Positions 9,556 through 21,375 of a DNA stretch of 64,000 nucleotides are shown in pieces. Each line of letters opens with the position of its first letter. Position 1 is the stretch's first letter. Location of the stretch: positions 49,038,966 through 49,102,965 of the forward strand of contig OW804094.1 in NCBI GenBank assembly GCA_942159475.1, in the 5' to 3' direction. Made by a program: the position numbers and the translations under genes. The notes below the pieces were generated by a model that saw only the letters and a program-made list of their open reading frames with translations, searched no databases and had not been told where the DNA came from. This DNA comes from Sthenelais limicola. Its lineage: Eukaryota; Annelida; Polychaeta; Phyllodocida; Sigalionidae.

Positions 9556-12318
9556 TTAAATATATAAGGGTAACAAGCTTTCGGCCTTGGTTAGGGCCTT
9601 AAAACGATCATATGATTCAATGTTTCTGGTTTCAGGGTCTAGATTGTTCCATAGTTTTGCAGTCTTTCTTTGAATACAGTGTAAATCAAAGTTCACAGTA
9701 TTAGGTCTTTGTGAGATTAAAATTGGTCCATCCCACTGTCTTGTCATTCTTCTTTCATTATCTAAAAATCTGTTCTTTTTGCTTCTTCTGTAGGCAAAGT
9801 TTAAAATATGTGCTTTCCTTCTGTCTTCAAGTTTGGGCACATTGGCCAGTCTATGAATCAACAGGGTATCAGTTAGAGTAGGTAATTTTAAAGCAACTTT
9901 TATACACTTGTTATGAAGGATTTGGAGAGAATTCAATTCATGCATGTTACAACCACTATAAGTAATGTCACCATAGTCAAACAAAGGTAGAATGTGACTC
10001 TTAAAAATTCTCAGTAAAACAAACTGAGGTACTAGCCTTGAAATTCTTCTTAATAGATAAAGTTTATGACTTACTGACTTATGAGTTTGCCTAACTTGGG
10101 CAGAGAATTTTAATTGTGAATCGAGGGTTATTCCCAGGTATTTGTACTCTTCAACATTGTCTAGTTGTATGTTATTAACAGAAATATTAGGTTTGACATT
10201 TGCAACTCTTGATCTTGGTCCTCTTAGGTGCATACATTTAGTCTTAGTTACATTCAAAGTTAGCTTGTTACTCTGGCACCAGTTCCAAAAATTTACAGTA
10301 TCCTCTTGGACTTTTGTATTAAGTACAGTTAAATTTTTATCATGACAATATATAACAGTATCATCAGCAAACAACTTAATTTTACAATGTTTGAGGCTAT
10401 GCTCCGCATCATTAATATATATTAGAAACAATAATGGGCCTAGTATAGAGCCTTGGGGAACACCATAATTGATTTTTCTTACTGTTGAGGTGACATTATT
10501 ACAATTAGTAACTTGGGTCCTATTAGATAAGTAATCCTTTAATAATGACAAAAGATTTCCTTTGACCCCATATTTGTTCAATTTAGAAAGTAGAATATTG
10601 TGGTTGACAGTGTCAAACGCTTTCTTTAGATCAAAAAATACAGCAAACGATGTAGCACCATTATTTCTCTCATTAAGTATATCATCAGTTAGATCAGCTA
10701 TGGTATCTATGGTAGATTTCTCTTTTCTGTAGCCATTTTGTTTATCAGAAATGACATGGTTATTTTCAAAAAATTGTATCAGTCTGCTATGTATTATTTT
10801 TTCCATGAGTTTCGCTTGCAGAGGTAATTGAGTAATGGGTCTATAGTTCGACATAATGGATTGGTCACCACCTTTTGGAAGAGCAGTAACACTCCCATTT
10901 TTCCAAGATTGAGGTATACAGTTTGATGAGAATACAAGATTAAAAATATGACACAAAACAGTAGGTATTGCCATGAAGACATCTCTAAACACTAGAGATT
11001 TGATATGTTTTATATTACTAGACTTATTCACATTTATTTCTCTGGAAATTTTTTGTATTTCTTCTGGAGTAGTGCTTACATTATCTAGATAATTTGGGCA
11101 TTCAAGGCCAATGAAATTCCATTGGGCATTGATCTGTTCAGCTAGTGATTCACCTATTGATGCAAAGAATTCATTGAATTTAGTGGCTACTTCTGTCACT
11201 GGTACAGGTACATTAGTGGTGCTGTCTATAATATTTATCTCTTGGTCTTTATTTTTTGATTTCTTGGGCAATATATTGTCTACTAGTTTCCAAAATTTTT
11301 TGTCATCATCAATGCATTCATTGCTTAGTTGAGTAATGTATTTTCTCTTAGCCTTTCTGCACAATTTGGTTAGATTATTTCTAGCTTTCTTGGCATGTAA
11401 CCAATCTTCACGTTTTTTGGTTCTTTTAGCTTTCTTTAGAGCTTTGTCTTTATCTCTAATCATAATTAATAGGTCATCAGTTATCCATTTCTCTCTTGGA
11501 GGAGTGATTTTTCTTTGTACAACAGGACATGTGTTGTTAAGGTTATCGCTGATCATTAGTATCAATCTTTCCCATGCTAGTTGTGGGTCAGTCATTTCAA
11601 TTATACAATTCCAATTTAGATATTTGACAGCAGTAATAAAATCCTGTGAGTTATAATTTTTGTAACTTCTGTATTCAACAACCTTACACATTTTTTTCTT
11701 TGGCTTTTGTTTTTTAAGAGTAATGAAGGTCATCAGATGGTCTGCAACCCAAATATCAATAACCCCACTAGAACTTACATAGTCTTCTTTACTAAAAATA
11801 AGATCAATGCATGATTCAGAGATGTGATCTCTGTCTCTTCTAATGTCAAAACGTGTAGTTTCCTTTATAAGTTGTGTAAGTCCAAATTCATGAGTAATAT
11901 CGGTGAGAGATGTAACATGCCTACATTCAGTATCAAACATGTTTATATTAAAGTCTCCTGCCACAACAATATCACAGTTGTTATGATTTAGCAATTGAGA
12001 TGATAAGGTACTATGTAGCTCCTGAAGAAACAAATGACAGTCTCCATCAGGTGGTTTGTATATTCCTATCAAGTGTAAGTTTCTCTTGTTTTCAAATAAA
12101 ATACTACAGCAGATTAGCTCTATATTTGGATTTGATTTAGACATATTCTCTTGTATTTTAAAAGTAAGACCATTCTTGATGTAACATCCTATACCTCCTC
12201 CTCCTTTAACTTGGCCATTCTCATGTAACACTGCTCTGTCATTCCTAATAATGTTGTTGTATCCCTGAATTTCAAAATCAATTGATCTGTCATAAGTTGT
12301 CAAGTTGTCTCTGTACAC
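9556..12318 (-). CDS. LINE ORF2: apurinic-type endonuclease and reverse transcriptase
   Basis: 920 codons without a stop. The first about 230 residues are an exonuclease/endonuclease/phosphatase fold: VVAGDFNINMFD, CIDLIFSKEDY and the terminal W-V-ADH box (usually SDH). The reverse transcriptase follows: ALPKGGDQSIMSNYRPITQL, FDLKKAFDTVNH, GVPQGSILGPLLFLIYIND and the catalytic KLFADDTVIY. A thumb/C-terminal region with YGDITYSGCN and KLWNNLDPETR comes next. No RNase H domain is seen. The layout fits the CR1/Jockey group. The annotated Met is not the true start: the upstream frame (from 12443) reads MGDQHGFDKDGF...SVNVRGLKTN and joins at VCTET, where one base is missing. It acts by target-primed reverse transcription. 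Confidence 0.88.
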   Translation of the reverse strand: MYRDNLTTYDRSIDFEIQGYNNIIRNDRAVLHENGQVKGGGGIGCYIKNGLTFKIQENMSKSNPNIELICCSILFENKRNLHLIGIYKPPDGDCHLFLQELHSTLSSQLLNHNNCDIVVAGDFNINMFDTECRHVTSLTDITHEFGLTQLIKETTRFDIRRDRDHISESCIDLIFSKEDYVSSSGVIDIWVADHLMTFITLKKQKPKKKMCKVVEYRSYKNYNSQDFITAVKYLNWNCIIEMTDPQLAWERLILMISDNLNNTCPVVQRKITPPREKWITDDLLIMIRDKDKALKKAKRTKKREDWLHAKKARNNLTKLCRKAKRKYITQLSNECIDDDKKFWKLVDNILPKKSKNKDQEINIIDSTTNVPVPVTEVATKFNEFFASIGESLAEQINAQWNFIGLECPNYLDNVSTTPEEIQKISREINVNKSSNIKHIKSLVFRDVFMAIPTVLCHIFNLVFSSNCIPQSWKNGSVTALPKGGDQSIMSNYRPITQLPLQAKLMEKIIHSRLIQFFENNHVISDKQNGYRKEKSTIDTIADLTDDILNERNNGATSFAVFFDLKKAFDTVNHNILLSKLNKYGVKGNLLSLLKDYLSNRTQVTNCNNVTSTVRKINYGVPQGSILGPLLFLIYINDAEHSLKHCKIKLFADDTVIYCHDKNLTVLNTKVQEDTVNFWNWCQSNKLTLNVTKTKCMHLRGPRSRVANVKPNISVNNIQLDNVEEYKYLGITLDSQLKFSAQVRQTHKSVSHKLYLLRRISRLVPQFVLLRIFKSHILPLFDYGDITYSGCNMHELNSLQILHNKCIKVALKLPTLTDTLLIHRLANVPKLEDRRKAHILNFAYRRSKKNRFLDNERRMTRQWDGPILISQRPNTVNFDLHCIQRKTAKLWNNLDPETRNIESYDRFKALTKAESLLPLYI

Positions 12319-12443
12319 ACTACAATTTCTGGGGTAAACTGAGAGATCCCATTTTTTAGATTAAATAGATTAGTTTTGAGCCCTCTAACATTTACACTTA
12401 TGATACTGAAACCATCTTTGTCAAAACCATGCTGGTCACCCAT
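12303..12443 (-). pseudogene. frameshifted N-terminus of the LINE endonuclease
   Basis: From ATG 12443 the frame reads MGDQHGFDKDGFSIISVNV, then RGLKTN...EIVVCTET and a stop. The segment IISVNVRGLKTN followed by VCTET is the usual start of the endonuclease domain. The homology continues in the next frame (LTTYDRSIDFEI), so a single-base loss near 12303 explains the break. Confidence 0.75.
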
Positions 12444-12739
12444 CAATGATAGAGTTGAGTTGAATCACCTTATGTGAACTCCTATAATAATGAGGGTGAT
12501 AGAGATATAACATAATATACCTTTGGATGAGAACAATAAAAGAGGAAATGTTTGTAGAGAGATAATTAGCTCTCTACAACTCACTAGTTTTTTTTTTTAT
12601 GAATATATAGACTAGAACAAGTAACATGCGACAATATGTACAAGACTAGAAGGATACATGTTTTAGTATCTGTAAAACAATGAAGTAAAATAATAAGATT
12701 AGATATCCCCTCGCTGACATCTACATACTGTTATTAATC

Positions 12740-13320
12740 ATTTTGATGCTGCCATGCAGTCATATTCTGTACATGAATCATGTGGGAATAAATGAGAAAT
12801 GAAGCCCGGGACTAGACCACTCAGGCATATTCATGTGTATTCTTACTGCTGCCCAAAAGTCATACACCGTACATTTAACAAAATACGTTGCTATATTAGT
12901 GACAGCTTTGGTGCTGCCAAGAAGTCATTCACCATACATTTTATATAATAAAAACAGGTGAGGTCCATAACACATAGCAGAAAAATCTGACAGTCCTTCT
13001 ATGTTAACTCTTACTGCTGCCCAAAAGTCATGCGCTGTACATTTAACAATAATATATTGCTATATTGAGTGAGCTCTGATGCTGTCAAGAAGTCATTCGC
13101 TGTACATTTAATAAAATAAAATAGGCATAAACATCAAACCTCAGTCTTTCGTACACCATACATTGTTTAAATGCAGTCATACGCAGTACATAAATCAGAC
13201 GAGAATAGAATAATCGAATAATCGAAGCCCGGGTTTAAACCTCTCAGGCGTTTTCCATATGTACTCTCATAATACCACTGCTGTCCAAAAGTCATTCGCC
13301 GTACATTTGATAATAGCATA
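12740..13320. repeat. tandem repeats, possibly LINE 5' UTR monomers
   Basis: The motif (G)CTGCCCAAAAGTCAT-C-C(G/A)GTACATTTA recurs at least six times. Two successive units begin TACTGCTGCCCAAAAGTCAT at 12844 and 13012 (168 bases apart), with a related half-unit (GCTGCCAAGAAGTCATTC) inside each. A later degenerate unit lies near 13277. They sit just upstream of the minus-strand LINE, where promoter monomers would be. Confidence 0.6.
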
Positions 13321-13728
13321 AAAATCATAAAATCAAAACAAAACAAAACAAGGTTTGAAATGCTCGTGAAACGATAGATAATCACACATATACTGGCTAA
13401 CTGCTCCCCAGTGACACTTTTTAGATTTCCAACTATAATGAAAACATGAGAAACCTCCTTTTATGCAATGTTCTACTAAATTATACATTAGAATATACCA
13501 AATGTATCTAAATTCATATTCTTCTTACTATATCATTCTACTCTATTCTGTACAAAAATACCTAATACCTATCTTGTAAACTTGTCAAATGTCCATTGAT
13601 TTGTACGTCCGCAGTGTTGATGTATTTTGAACACAAACCTGGTGTGAACATCTATGACTGAAGTTGCAATTATTATATTTACTGGGACAATATTATATAT
13701 TTTATGCTCCACAAATTGTGTTCCGATA
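13321..13728. other. intergenic stretch
   Basis: AT-rich, no gene or repeat recognised. Confidence 0.35.
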
Positions 13729-14113
13729 TGTGACATGTTCTAGGGAAATGCAGTCACAAGTCGCAAAGATAATATTCTTAAAGTGATTTATTCATAAGAT
13801 CTCTTGATTGGAATGTTCTCATTTTCTTAGGGGTCATATTAATTTATGTACCAAATTTTAAAACAGTGTATTAAATATATTCTTGCCTTTCAAATATCAT
13901 CCTAACAAGTACCTTTAGTTAACTTTACTGCATGGTAAATGCCCAACCCGAAATAATGCAAACATGAATGTATCTAACATAACATAGAGAAACAATTCTC
14001 AGGATATCCTTCATGTTTACTATAATTGGAATCAGGTTGATCTTTTCAAATGTGATGATGTCTCAACATTTATTTTTTGCAACTTGTGGCTCATTTGCCT
14101 ATAACACGTCACA
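13729..14113 (-). mobile_element. MITE family M, full-length copy
   Basis: Starts TGTGACATGTTCTAGGG after TA and ends CACGTCACA before TA. The internal landmarks are in reverse order relative to 55790-56170, so it is inverted. Confidence 0.8.
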
Positions 14114-14197
14114 TATTCTTCCCATGCAAATTACTTTGTACTTCTATGAATTAATTTTATCAGAAGCTTTACACTTCTTGTCTGTTTCTAAATCTAC

Positions 14198-14500
14198 GTA
14201 AACATTATGACATCTAATAAGTATTTTTAAATTTTAAGTTTTGTATTTTTAGTTTGAAGAAACAGTTTACAATGTTCCTGGGTAAACATTTAATAGTAAA
14301 GTGGCTAAATATACTATATAACATGACCTTAGAAACAGCATAAATATATTTGATACAATGTGTTGAAATTTGGTAAATTCATTCACACTAGAAACAGCGT
14401 TAAGCACCCCAAATTGAAAACATTCTCACAAAGGTATCATGTAAATAAAACACGTTGATAGATAGCTATCTTGCGACTTGTGACTCATTCTCCTACAACT
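14198..14500 (+). mobile_element. MITE family M, 5'-truncated copy
   Basis: Begins inside the element at GTAAACATTATGACATC and runs to TTGCGACTTGTGACTC and TCCTACAAC. The final about 10 bases of the terminus are lost. Confidence 0.75.
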
Positions 14501-14734
14501 AAATAGACCCAACCACTGTCTACTTTGTATAATATCCCTAACAATCAGGTAGATTTGAAAATAACAGAAAGGTGTTCCATGGGGACGCTTTGGGTAAACA
14601 TTGGGTAATGTGTTTCAGTGTAAAAGTCAACAAATGGCATCAATAAACATTAGTTGTGCCCGTGAAGGGTTGTGTGACACGGGGAGAGAGAATGGAGGAG
14701 AAATGAGGAGACTAGTGATCATGTCTTGTGTAAA

Positions 14735-15143
14735 TGTGATGTGTTAGAAGAAAATGAGTCACAAGTTGCAAAAAATGGATTTGAGATATCATCATATTTG
14801 AAAAGACGAGATCAAGCCGATTCCCATGATGGTAAACATTAGGACATGTATAAGTATTTCTCTATTTTAAGTTTGACATATTTACATTTGAAAAAAAGAA
14901 CAAAAGGTTTGCAATAGTTCGCGGGGGACAAAGTAAAGTAGTAAAGTAGCTAATTATACACTATAGGATGACCTTAGAAACGCATAGATATATTTTATAC
15001 AATGTCTTGAAATTTTGGAAATGTATTCATGCTCCAAACAGCATTAAGCACTCCAAAAGTATTCCAACAAAGAGATCTTGTGAATAAATCATCTTGAAAA
15101 ATATCAATTTTGCGACTTGTGACATTTCTCTGTAACACATCAC
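14735..15143 (+). mobile_element. MITE family M, full-length copy
   Basis: Starts TGTGATGTGTTAGAAG and ends CTGTAACACATCAC. Contains the complete set of family landmarks, including a GATCAAGCCGATTCCCATG block and AACAGCATTAAGCAC. Confidence 0.85.
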
Positions 15144-15718
15144 TCACGCTTGTTTCAAAGTCATTTTGCATCGATGAATGCCTCTACCAATTGTATCGTT
15201 TTGTTTCATTTCTTCCCTTCTTACTCCTCTCTTAATTCTATGGATCTTAACATCTAACAATTATATTACGTTTACACTCTTTCGATCTAATTACAATGTG
15301 TATCTTTTCCCTAAATCGTTTTATCAACATAAGTATTGTGTATGTAGTCAGGTGCCTTAAGGTCAAAAAAATATGAAACTGTTATTTTTTGGATAAAAGT
15401 GCCAAATTTGGTTCACATGTAGACAAGGGTATGCCTTTCAATATTTTTCCTTGCAACAAGAAAAAAACCCACTGGAACACCCTCATTCGGCCATTTTTCA
15501 AGATGGTCGACCAAATGCAGAATATGACCATATAAGTAAGGTGCATGGAGGGACAGTCACTTCAGATTTGTCCAAAAGTGTTGTTTTTGGTATCAAATGA
15601 AAGCTTAGGGTCCAAATAACAATTTTGGTCCAAGTGTCCACCCTTCATCTGACTGGGGGGTCTCAGAGGGGCTGTTATTATAGGGGGCTAACCCCACTTT
15701 CAATAATTAAAGGAAAAT

Positions 15719-16500
15719 GTTATAACTTTTTGAATACTAGTCTGATCTGAACATAATTGTTGTCATTAATTTTGGAATGAAGAGACACAACCATATAGTA
15801 AGTATTCTTTAGCTAGGGGGGCTGGACCCCGTAATTTGGCCGGGGGGAGGGAGCTCAACGCACCTCATCAGGTAAGGTGTAAATGTTCTAAGTACTATAG
15901 AACATTGATAATAATAATCTACTTGAACAATTCTTGTGTGATTATATTTTCAATGAAGCCACCATATAATATATTTGCATGTAATACTTTGGTAAGGGGG
16001 GGGAGGCATCTGGACCCCCTATTTCCTGGGGATGGGGGACTGACCCATTATCACAGATAGACCAGAAATGTTTAAACTGTTATAACTTTTGGAATAAATG
16101 TCTGATCTGAGCATAACTGGTGTCATCACTTTTAAAATGAAGAGACAGAACCACATTAGTAAGTATTGTTTAGCTAGGTGGGTTCTTAGGTACCCTCAGT
16201 TTTGGGGAGGGGGCTCAACCCACCTCAACAGGTAAAGTGTAAATGGTCAAACTATTAGAACATTGGCAATAATTAATTTGAACTTATATTGTGTTATTGT
16301 AATTGTAATGATGCCACATTATAATATATTTGCTAGTAATATTATGGTGGTGGGGGGGGGGGCTCTGGACCCCCTATTTCCTTGGGATGGCAGACTGATC
16401 CATTATTACAGATAAGGCAGAAATGTTTAAACTGTTATAACTTTGGGAATACATGTTTGATCTGGTGTCATTAAGTTTGAGATCAAGAGATAAAATAATA
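15719..16500. repeat. subterminal tandem repeat of about 360 bp, 2.2 units
   Basis: Units begin GTTATAACTTT (about 15719, 16079 and 16434). They share, in order, GTCTGATCTGA, AATGAAGAGACA, AGTAAGTATT, CTCAAC-CACCTCA, a G run followed by CTGGACCCCCTATTTCC, and CAGAAATGTTTAAACTG. The third unit is cut short. They lie inside the left part of the 3.84-kb element. Confidence 0.8.
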
Positions 16501-16839
16501 TTGACACTTATTGTCCAGCAGGAGGGAGTGGGTATCTAGACCCTAAGCTGTCATTTGATACCATAAAACTAAACTTTTGCTCAAACTTGAAGTGAAAATC
16601 AAATGTTTCATTAGTCAGGAACTCCACTAATGCATGTTGAGTGGAATACATTATTATAGCAACCAGTTTGAGATAGATAAAATTGTGTGCCCTTTTAGTC
16701 TGAAGAATGATATACTTTGTAGCTGGAGCATTGGATAGCATAGACCATAATTATTCCTCAACCACAGCACAAGTGTCCTTCCATGGAACTGGTATAAGGC
16801 TTATTCAGTTTCTACAAATTTGAATAGTAAAACAGCAGA

Positions 16840-18350
16840 TACATATTTATTACACCAGGAAGCAATAAAACTTCCATTCCTACTCTACCATCCTCTTATA
16901 CCGCAGTACCTGATGTCTACCTAAAGCTGTCGTCATCAGCAGTCCACGGTAGTACTCATCTTTTTGTTTTAGATATTCTTAAATTAGATATTCTTAAAGA
17001 AACCACAAACTATCTAAACCCAGAACAGATTCCTCTTCTTGATTGTGATTGTGCCCAATTTTGCTATCAGCAAATCCATTCAATGGAACTGACTGGATCT
17101 GTATGGCAAAGACAAACTTGTTATCATTTCTGGGGGTTACACCTGGAGAAACATTTGTGGAATTGTCTTGGTGACCTACTTGAACAATCTGGCTGGACAG
17201 CTGCTATTATAGATGCAAATTTAGCCACATTTGGTACTCCTGACTCCTGTCTGAAAGCAACCAATATTACAAAGACCTGCCATATCCATCAAGTCACTGA
17301 CCTGACATTGTCAAAATTGCAGATGGTTGTCTTCGCATCTAGAAATAATCAAGCTGATGACTTTGTAAGTTGCAGACAACAGAGCCACATTCCAATTCTG
17401 AGATCTCATCCAGCAGAACTGGTGTTCATCAAAGAACATAAGGACAGAAACCTACAACTGTCAGTCCTTGCAGGCACTTATGCTTCTCCTCTTTGCCCTT
17501 GACCACTGCAACTACATCAGGTGGATAACGATCCACACATATGACATAAAGGCTTTACCTTACTCATTACAATATCAATTTGTCAAGAACTGGGTATTCT
17601 GTAAATACCAACACAGGATCTCTTTGATTCCAATTGACCATGAGCAGGAGGATGCTAAGTGAAAGGCAAAGGAGGAGTGACCAGGGTGAGAGAAAGCCCT
17701 ACTGTGCTGCAAATATGGGTGGCATCTGGTTTTTGACTGACTTTGAAGGACATTACCCTCCAGAGGAAGACCCTGAGGTCAATTACATGCACCATGAGGA
17801 GGGTCTTGTCATCCTGAAAGACTTTCCAAAGCAGGTAAACAAATTAGGACAAGGTATCAGTGATTTTAGAAAACCTGTCAAAGATGACTGCCCTGAATTG
17901 CTCTTGTTGAATACACAAAAATTATGATACTGTTGAAACAACAGAATCATAATTTTAAGATTCATAAGATTGATTGAGGACTTTGGCAAAGGACAGTATG
18001 AAAGATTGACTGAGACAAAGGTTATTCATCAAACATTACCACTTATATTCCAGAATGAATTTCTGTTTCTTTTTAAAATACTAGGAGGGTCATGTCGCGA
18101 GCCAATATTTGGGCAAGGTGCTGAGAGCCCAAGACTAATGTAACTTCCCCTGACAGTTGGGGTTGGATAGTCAAAGAAGTCAATTGGTGTCCAGTGTGGA
18201 CAACACTTCCAGTGACATCCCAGGTCTGCACTCAGCTGATGAAATGCAGCTACAATTCAGATTGTGGATATGTATCCTACATTTGTGGGAAGACCTACAG
18301 CCTACGATGTAAAGAACTCTGTCGCTGCAGATGTGAAAAAGTAACTTAAA
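16840..18350 (+). pseudogene. eroded transposon protein of a widespread metazoan repeat family
   Basis: Pieces in all three plus-strand frames line up in a consistent order. FAISKSIQW and YGKDKLVIISGG (about 17060-17140); LLEQSGWTAAIIDANLATFG and DSCLKATNITKTCHIHQVT (17183-17310); LLFALDHCNYIRWITIHTYD (about 17485-17545); ISLIPIDHEQE; HHEEGLVILKDF (about 17791-17826); DFGKGQYERLTE (about 17979); finally WCPVWTTLP and a Cys-rich tail (CGKTYSLRCKELCRCRC, about 18180-18350). I recognise this order from large repetitive proteins in cnidarian and echinoderm genomes, by recollection only. In those relatives a nuclease-like block precedes the WTTLP tail; here it seems deleted near 18110-18175. Many frameshifts and stops: not functional. 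Confidence 0.65.
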
Positions 18351-19189
18351 ACCCATGCAGGACTTGACTGTCTCAAGGTTGAATTGGTTAAGATACTTTG
18401 AAAACCCTACAAGGCATTTCAGGAGTAATGATAACCATGATACCTTTATGTAAAAACTGGGGTTTTGTCTCAGGCTTATACTTGCACTTACCACAATGAT
18501 CAAAATGCTTCTGTATTATTGTAGTTTTGGCAGCCATATTAGATAAATACTATAAAAATTAAGCACCACAAATTAATGTGTTAAAGGAATTAGATATGGT
18601 AGATGCATTTATATAATCTGTGATGAGTATCCATATGTGCTCATAATAAGAACAATAACAATTGTTGAAATCATTACACATTTTTCCCACAATATTTTTA
18701 TCTCAGGTTCAAATTTAATAATTTCTAGTATGGATACAGGTAATCTTGGCACATTAATGACTTTCGACACCCTGAAAACATAGGTGTAGACACCAAGATC
18801 AAGTTTCTAGCACCAATAATAAGGAAGTTATGGGTTATCTATAATTGGCGACATATTCAGTCAGCAGCCATTTTGTTTTTGGCCCATAAAAGCTTATCCC
18901 CAAGAGTTCCAAAGTGGCACCTGGCTTATTCTTGCTCAGGACATGTTATACTACCAGAATCCACCATAAAACATCATACATACCATAAAACATGCTCGGC
19001 CCCCAAATCCCAGTTTGGCAACTGGACTATTTTGGTAGCCATTTTGAAAAAAATGTCAAAAAATGGTGTTCCAGTGATTTTAATTCGTGTTGCAAGGAAA
19101 AATATTCAAAGGTATATGCTTGCCTACATGTGTACCAAATTTGATACTTTTATCCAAAAAATAACGGTTTTTCCCTTAAGGCACCTGAC

Positions 19190-21240
19190 TAATGTCTGTT
19201 TCACACTGTTTTACACTAGTCTTGTGTAAGGTTAATTTATACTTTAGCCACTCCTCTTGGCTATTAACACATAATCAAACAAATTGTTTAAACCACAACG
19301 ACCATAATATCATCAACGTTTCTAGTCTATCATTATTCCTATCATCTTCTTAACTTGTACCTGTGTTTGAGATTTATACCGATGTCTTCATTTGTTTGTG
19401 TCGCTATAGTCGGATATAATTACTTACTCCAGCTGGACCATGTCGTTGTACGGTAGTTGTCTGACTGCTGATTGTCTTCTTATTTTCCATTTTTGTAAAT
19501 GGTAGAATGATAGTATAAATTGTAATTAAAGGCTGTGTTGTTTATGACGAAATGTATCTGTATTCTGAATGAAGTATTTTTCAAATTCAAATTCAATTCA
19601 AAATCCTATCTCTCCTATGCATTCATATCCAGAAAGAGTGGCGATATGCTAGCGCTGGCCTGAACGCCTAATTTTTCCTTTAGTATTATCGATAGCCCAT
19701 TGAGTATCGATGGGTACTTATGTGTAAAACATTATATGGATATTATGTTGTTTCTCCTGCCTTTCCCATCACCACCTACCACGCCAACCCACAAATGAAC
19801 CCACCCGCCATCCTGGTCGCATAGAATGACATAGCATTTATGCGACCCAAAAATAAAAACATATATGCTGCGTGACCCAGGCGAGGCTAGAGCACCCAAC
19901 CTATTGGTAGAGGGGTGAGTGCCCTACCACTGAGCTATCTCCCCTCGTGGTGAAACCGTCGCATAAAGAGCTCTTACAAACACAGCCTAGCTTGCATGGC
20001 AGAGGAAGGAAAAATGTCCATATCTCCTTTATTCATGCTATGATGACTGTGTTACTTTAAAACATTGAAGTAGAGGGGTTTAGGGGGCGTTCTGGGGCAA
20101 CAGAAATGAGTAGATGTATCAGATCACTGTAAAAAGGTGATCGTGTGCCGTTTTGAGCAACTATCCTTTTTCTGAATGGAGTGACTGGCGGTGACGCCTC
20201 AGGATTAGATTTACCTAATTTTCAAATCAATAATGTAACCAATCGAATAATCAAGTAGGCCTACGCAATCAATTGTCTTACAGTATATAGTACAGTGCCC
20301 TGCCTAGTGGCTCAAGACTGAACCAATGCTAATCATGAGGAATGGACCAAATACTAGGCACCAGGCTACTAATGTGGTATATCTACTACCCGCACTGACT
20401 TAGGACCAACGAATGTAGATTAGGGTCTTTTACCTATATCTGGTGTTTTCTACCCATATCATACAATACCAGAGGCACCATCAGTAAACATACGTAAACA
20501 TAAAAAGAATATTTTTTCATGATTTTCTCAATGGATGAAATTAAAACATAAAATCAGCGGTTAGTTTTCAGAGTCCACAAAGTATTATAATGACATAAAT
20601 CATTCTCCATACCCCCCTTTTTTTCTTTTATTTAAAATACTTTTATTCAATCTGTCAACAAATTCTGGTTTTCTCTCTTGGGGTCGATAACACTATATAT
20701 ACATCGTACCCTCTCTTTCCTTGAGCGAGATTTGAACACTAAACTGCGAAGCTTGAATAAAATAAACGTTTCGTCGTACAGAAGTCGTTATGTTTTCTTT
20801 TTTTATAAGAGGCTCTATGACTACATTTTGAGATAAAAAACGAAGACCCAATAAAAACTACTCAGCAATCGCCGTATGTTACTAAGGTAGACATCTTAAT
20901 AATAGTCTAAAACATGACATAAGCAAAGGGATAAAGATCGCTCCAAGGAGAAGCAAACAGACTAGACAATGAGCATTTCAGTTTAAGTTGTGGCTTCTAT
21001 CAAGTATTGTTGGAGCGTTCTTAAGGGTAAAGAGGCTTTTCTGCTTTTCTTGTACATGTGTATACTTTTGACATATATTTCAACTCTGTATCTTAGTTTG
21101 AAAAGAACAGTAGCTAATGAAAATTCTCCATTATAAAAGAGTTTGCGCCTATATATGTATGCTTTCATTTGGAGAAATATCCAGTTTATAATGTTGTATA
21201 TTTAGCAAAGGTAAATATAGTTATAATTGTGTAGAGCCAC
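19190..21240. other. intergenic stretch
   Basis: No protein-coding gene supported. Holds the tRNA-like segment at 19870-19944 and AT-rich sequence. Confidence 0.4.
19870..19944 (-). ncRNA. tRNA-like sequence (SINE head or tRNA pseudogene)
   Basis: Read on the minus strand from 19944: GGGGAGATAGCTCAGTGG, then TAGGGCACTCACC. The segment TAGCTCAGTGGTAGGGCA is a perfect A-box context at the proper distance from a tRNA-like 5' end. The B box expected about 45 bases on is degenerate (GGTTGGGTGC). This suggests a tRNA-derived SINE or a dead tRNA gene rather than a working tRNA. Confidence 0.4.
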
Positions 21241-21262
21241 AGTACTAGGTCCGCGGTAATGC

Positions 21263-21375
21263 TGACGTCACTGGTTACCGGGGTGATTCCCGTGGTTGTT
21301 TGAGTTTAAAGTATACCTGGCAGTTTGAATATAAGAGTCAGCCGGACAGAGCAGAGATAGATTTTGTGCAAACAG
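21263..21375 (+). promoter_or_regulatory. promoter-like block (CRE plus TATA)
   Basis: TGACGTCA at 21263-21270 and ATATAAG at 21329-21335, followed by AACAGAAATG at about 21369-21378. The order and the AGAAATG context resemble the block at 8209-8361. The local GC content is higher than that of the flanks. Confidence 0.35.

Larger units (their letters stand above)
9284..12443 (-). mobile_element. LINE (CR1/Jockey-like), nearly complete copy
   Basis: The element runs on the minus strand from the start of the endonuclease frame (ATG at 12443) to an A-rich 3' tail at about 9284. The long frame at 9556-12318 carries endonuclease and reverse transcriptase. A 3' UTR of about 270 bases follows. Tandem repeats upstream (12740-13320) may be its 5' UTR. 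One frameshift near 12303 separates the first 46 codons from the rest, so this copy is probably inactive. Confidence 0.8.
15347..19189. mobile_element. 3.84-kb TIR transposon with long inverted ends, decayed
   Basis: The left end begins GTCAGGTGCCTTAAGG and the right end finishes CCTTAAGGCACCTGAC. TA flanks both sides (15345-15346 and 19190-19191). The inverted similarity extends about 150 bases inward; blocks such as TTATTTTTTGGATAAAAGT and AATATTTTTCCTTGCAAC have inverse partners near 19160 and 19100. It encloses tandem 360-bp repeats and a decayed coding region (16840-18350). The superfamily is not assigned. Confidence 0.8.

Noticed and set aside
10142..11656. Plus-strand frames across the LINE
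   Set aside because: Antisense shadows of the reverse transcriptase frame.
18180..18503. 107-codon minus-strand frame
   Set aside because: The plus strand here matches the Cys-rich C-terminus of the transposon protein; the minus frame is a shadow.
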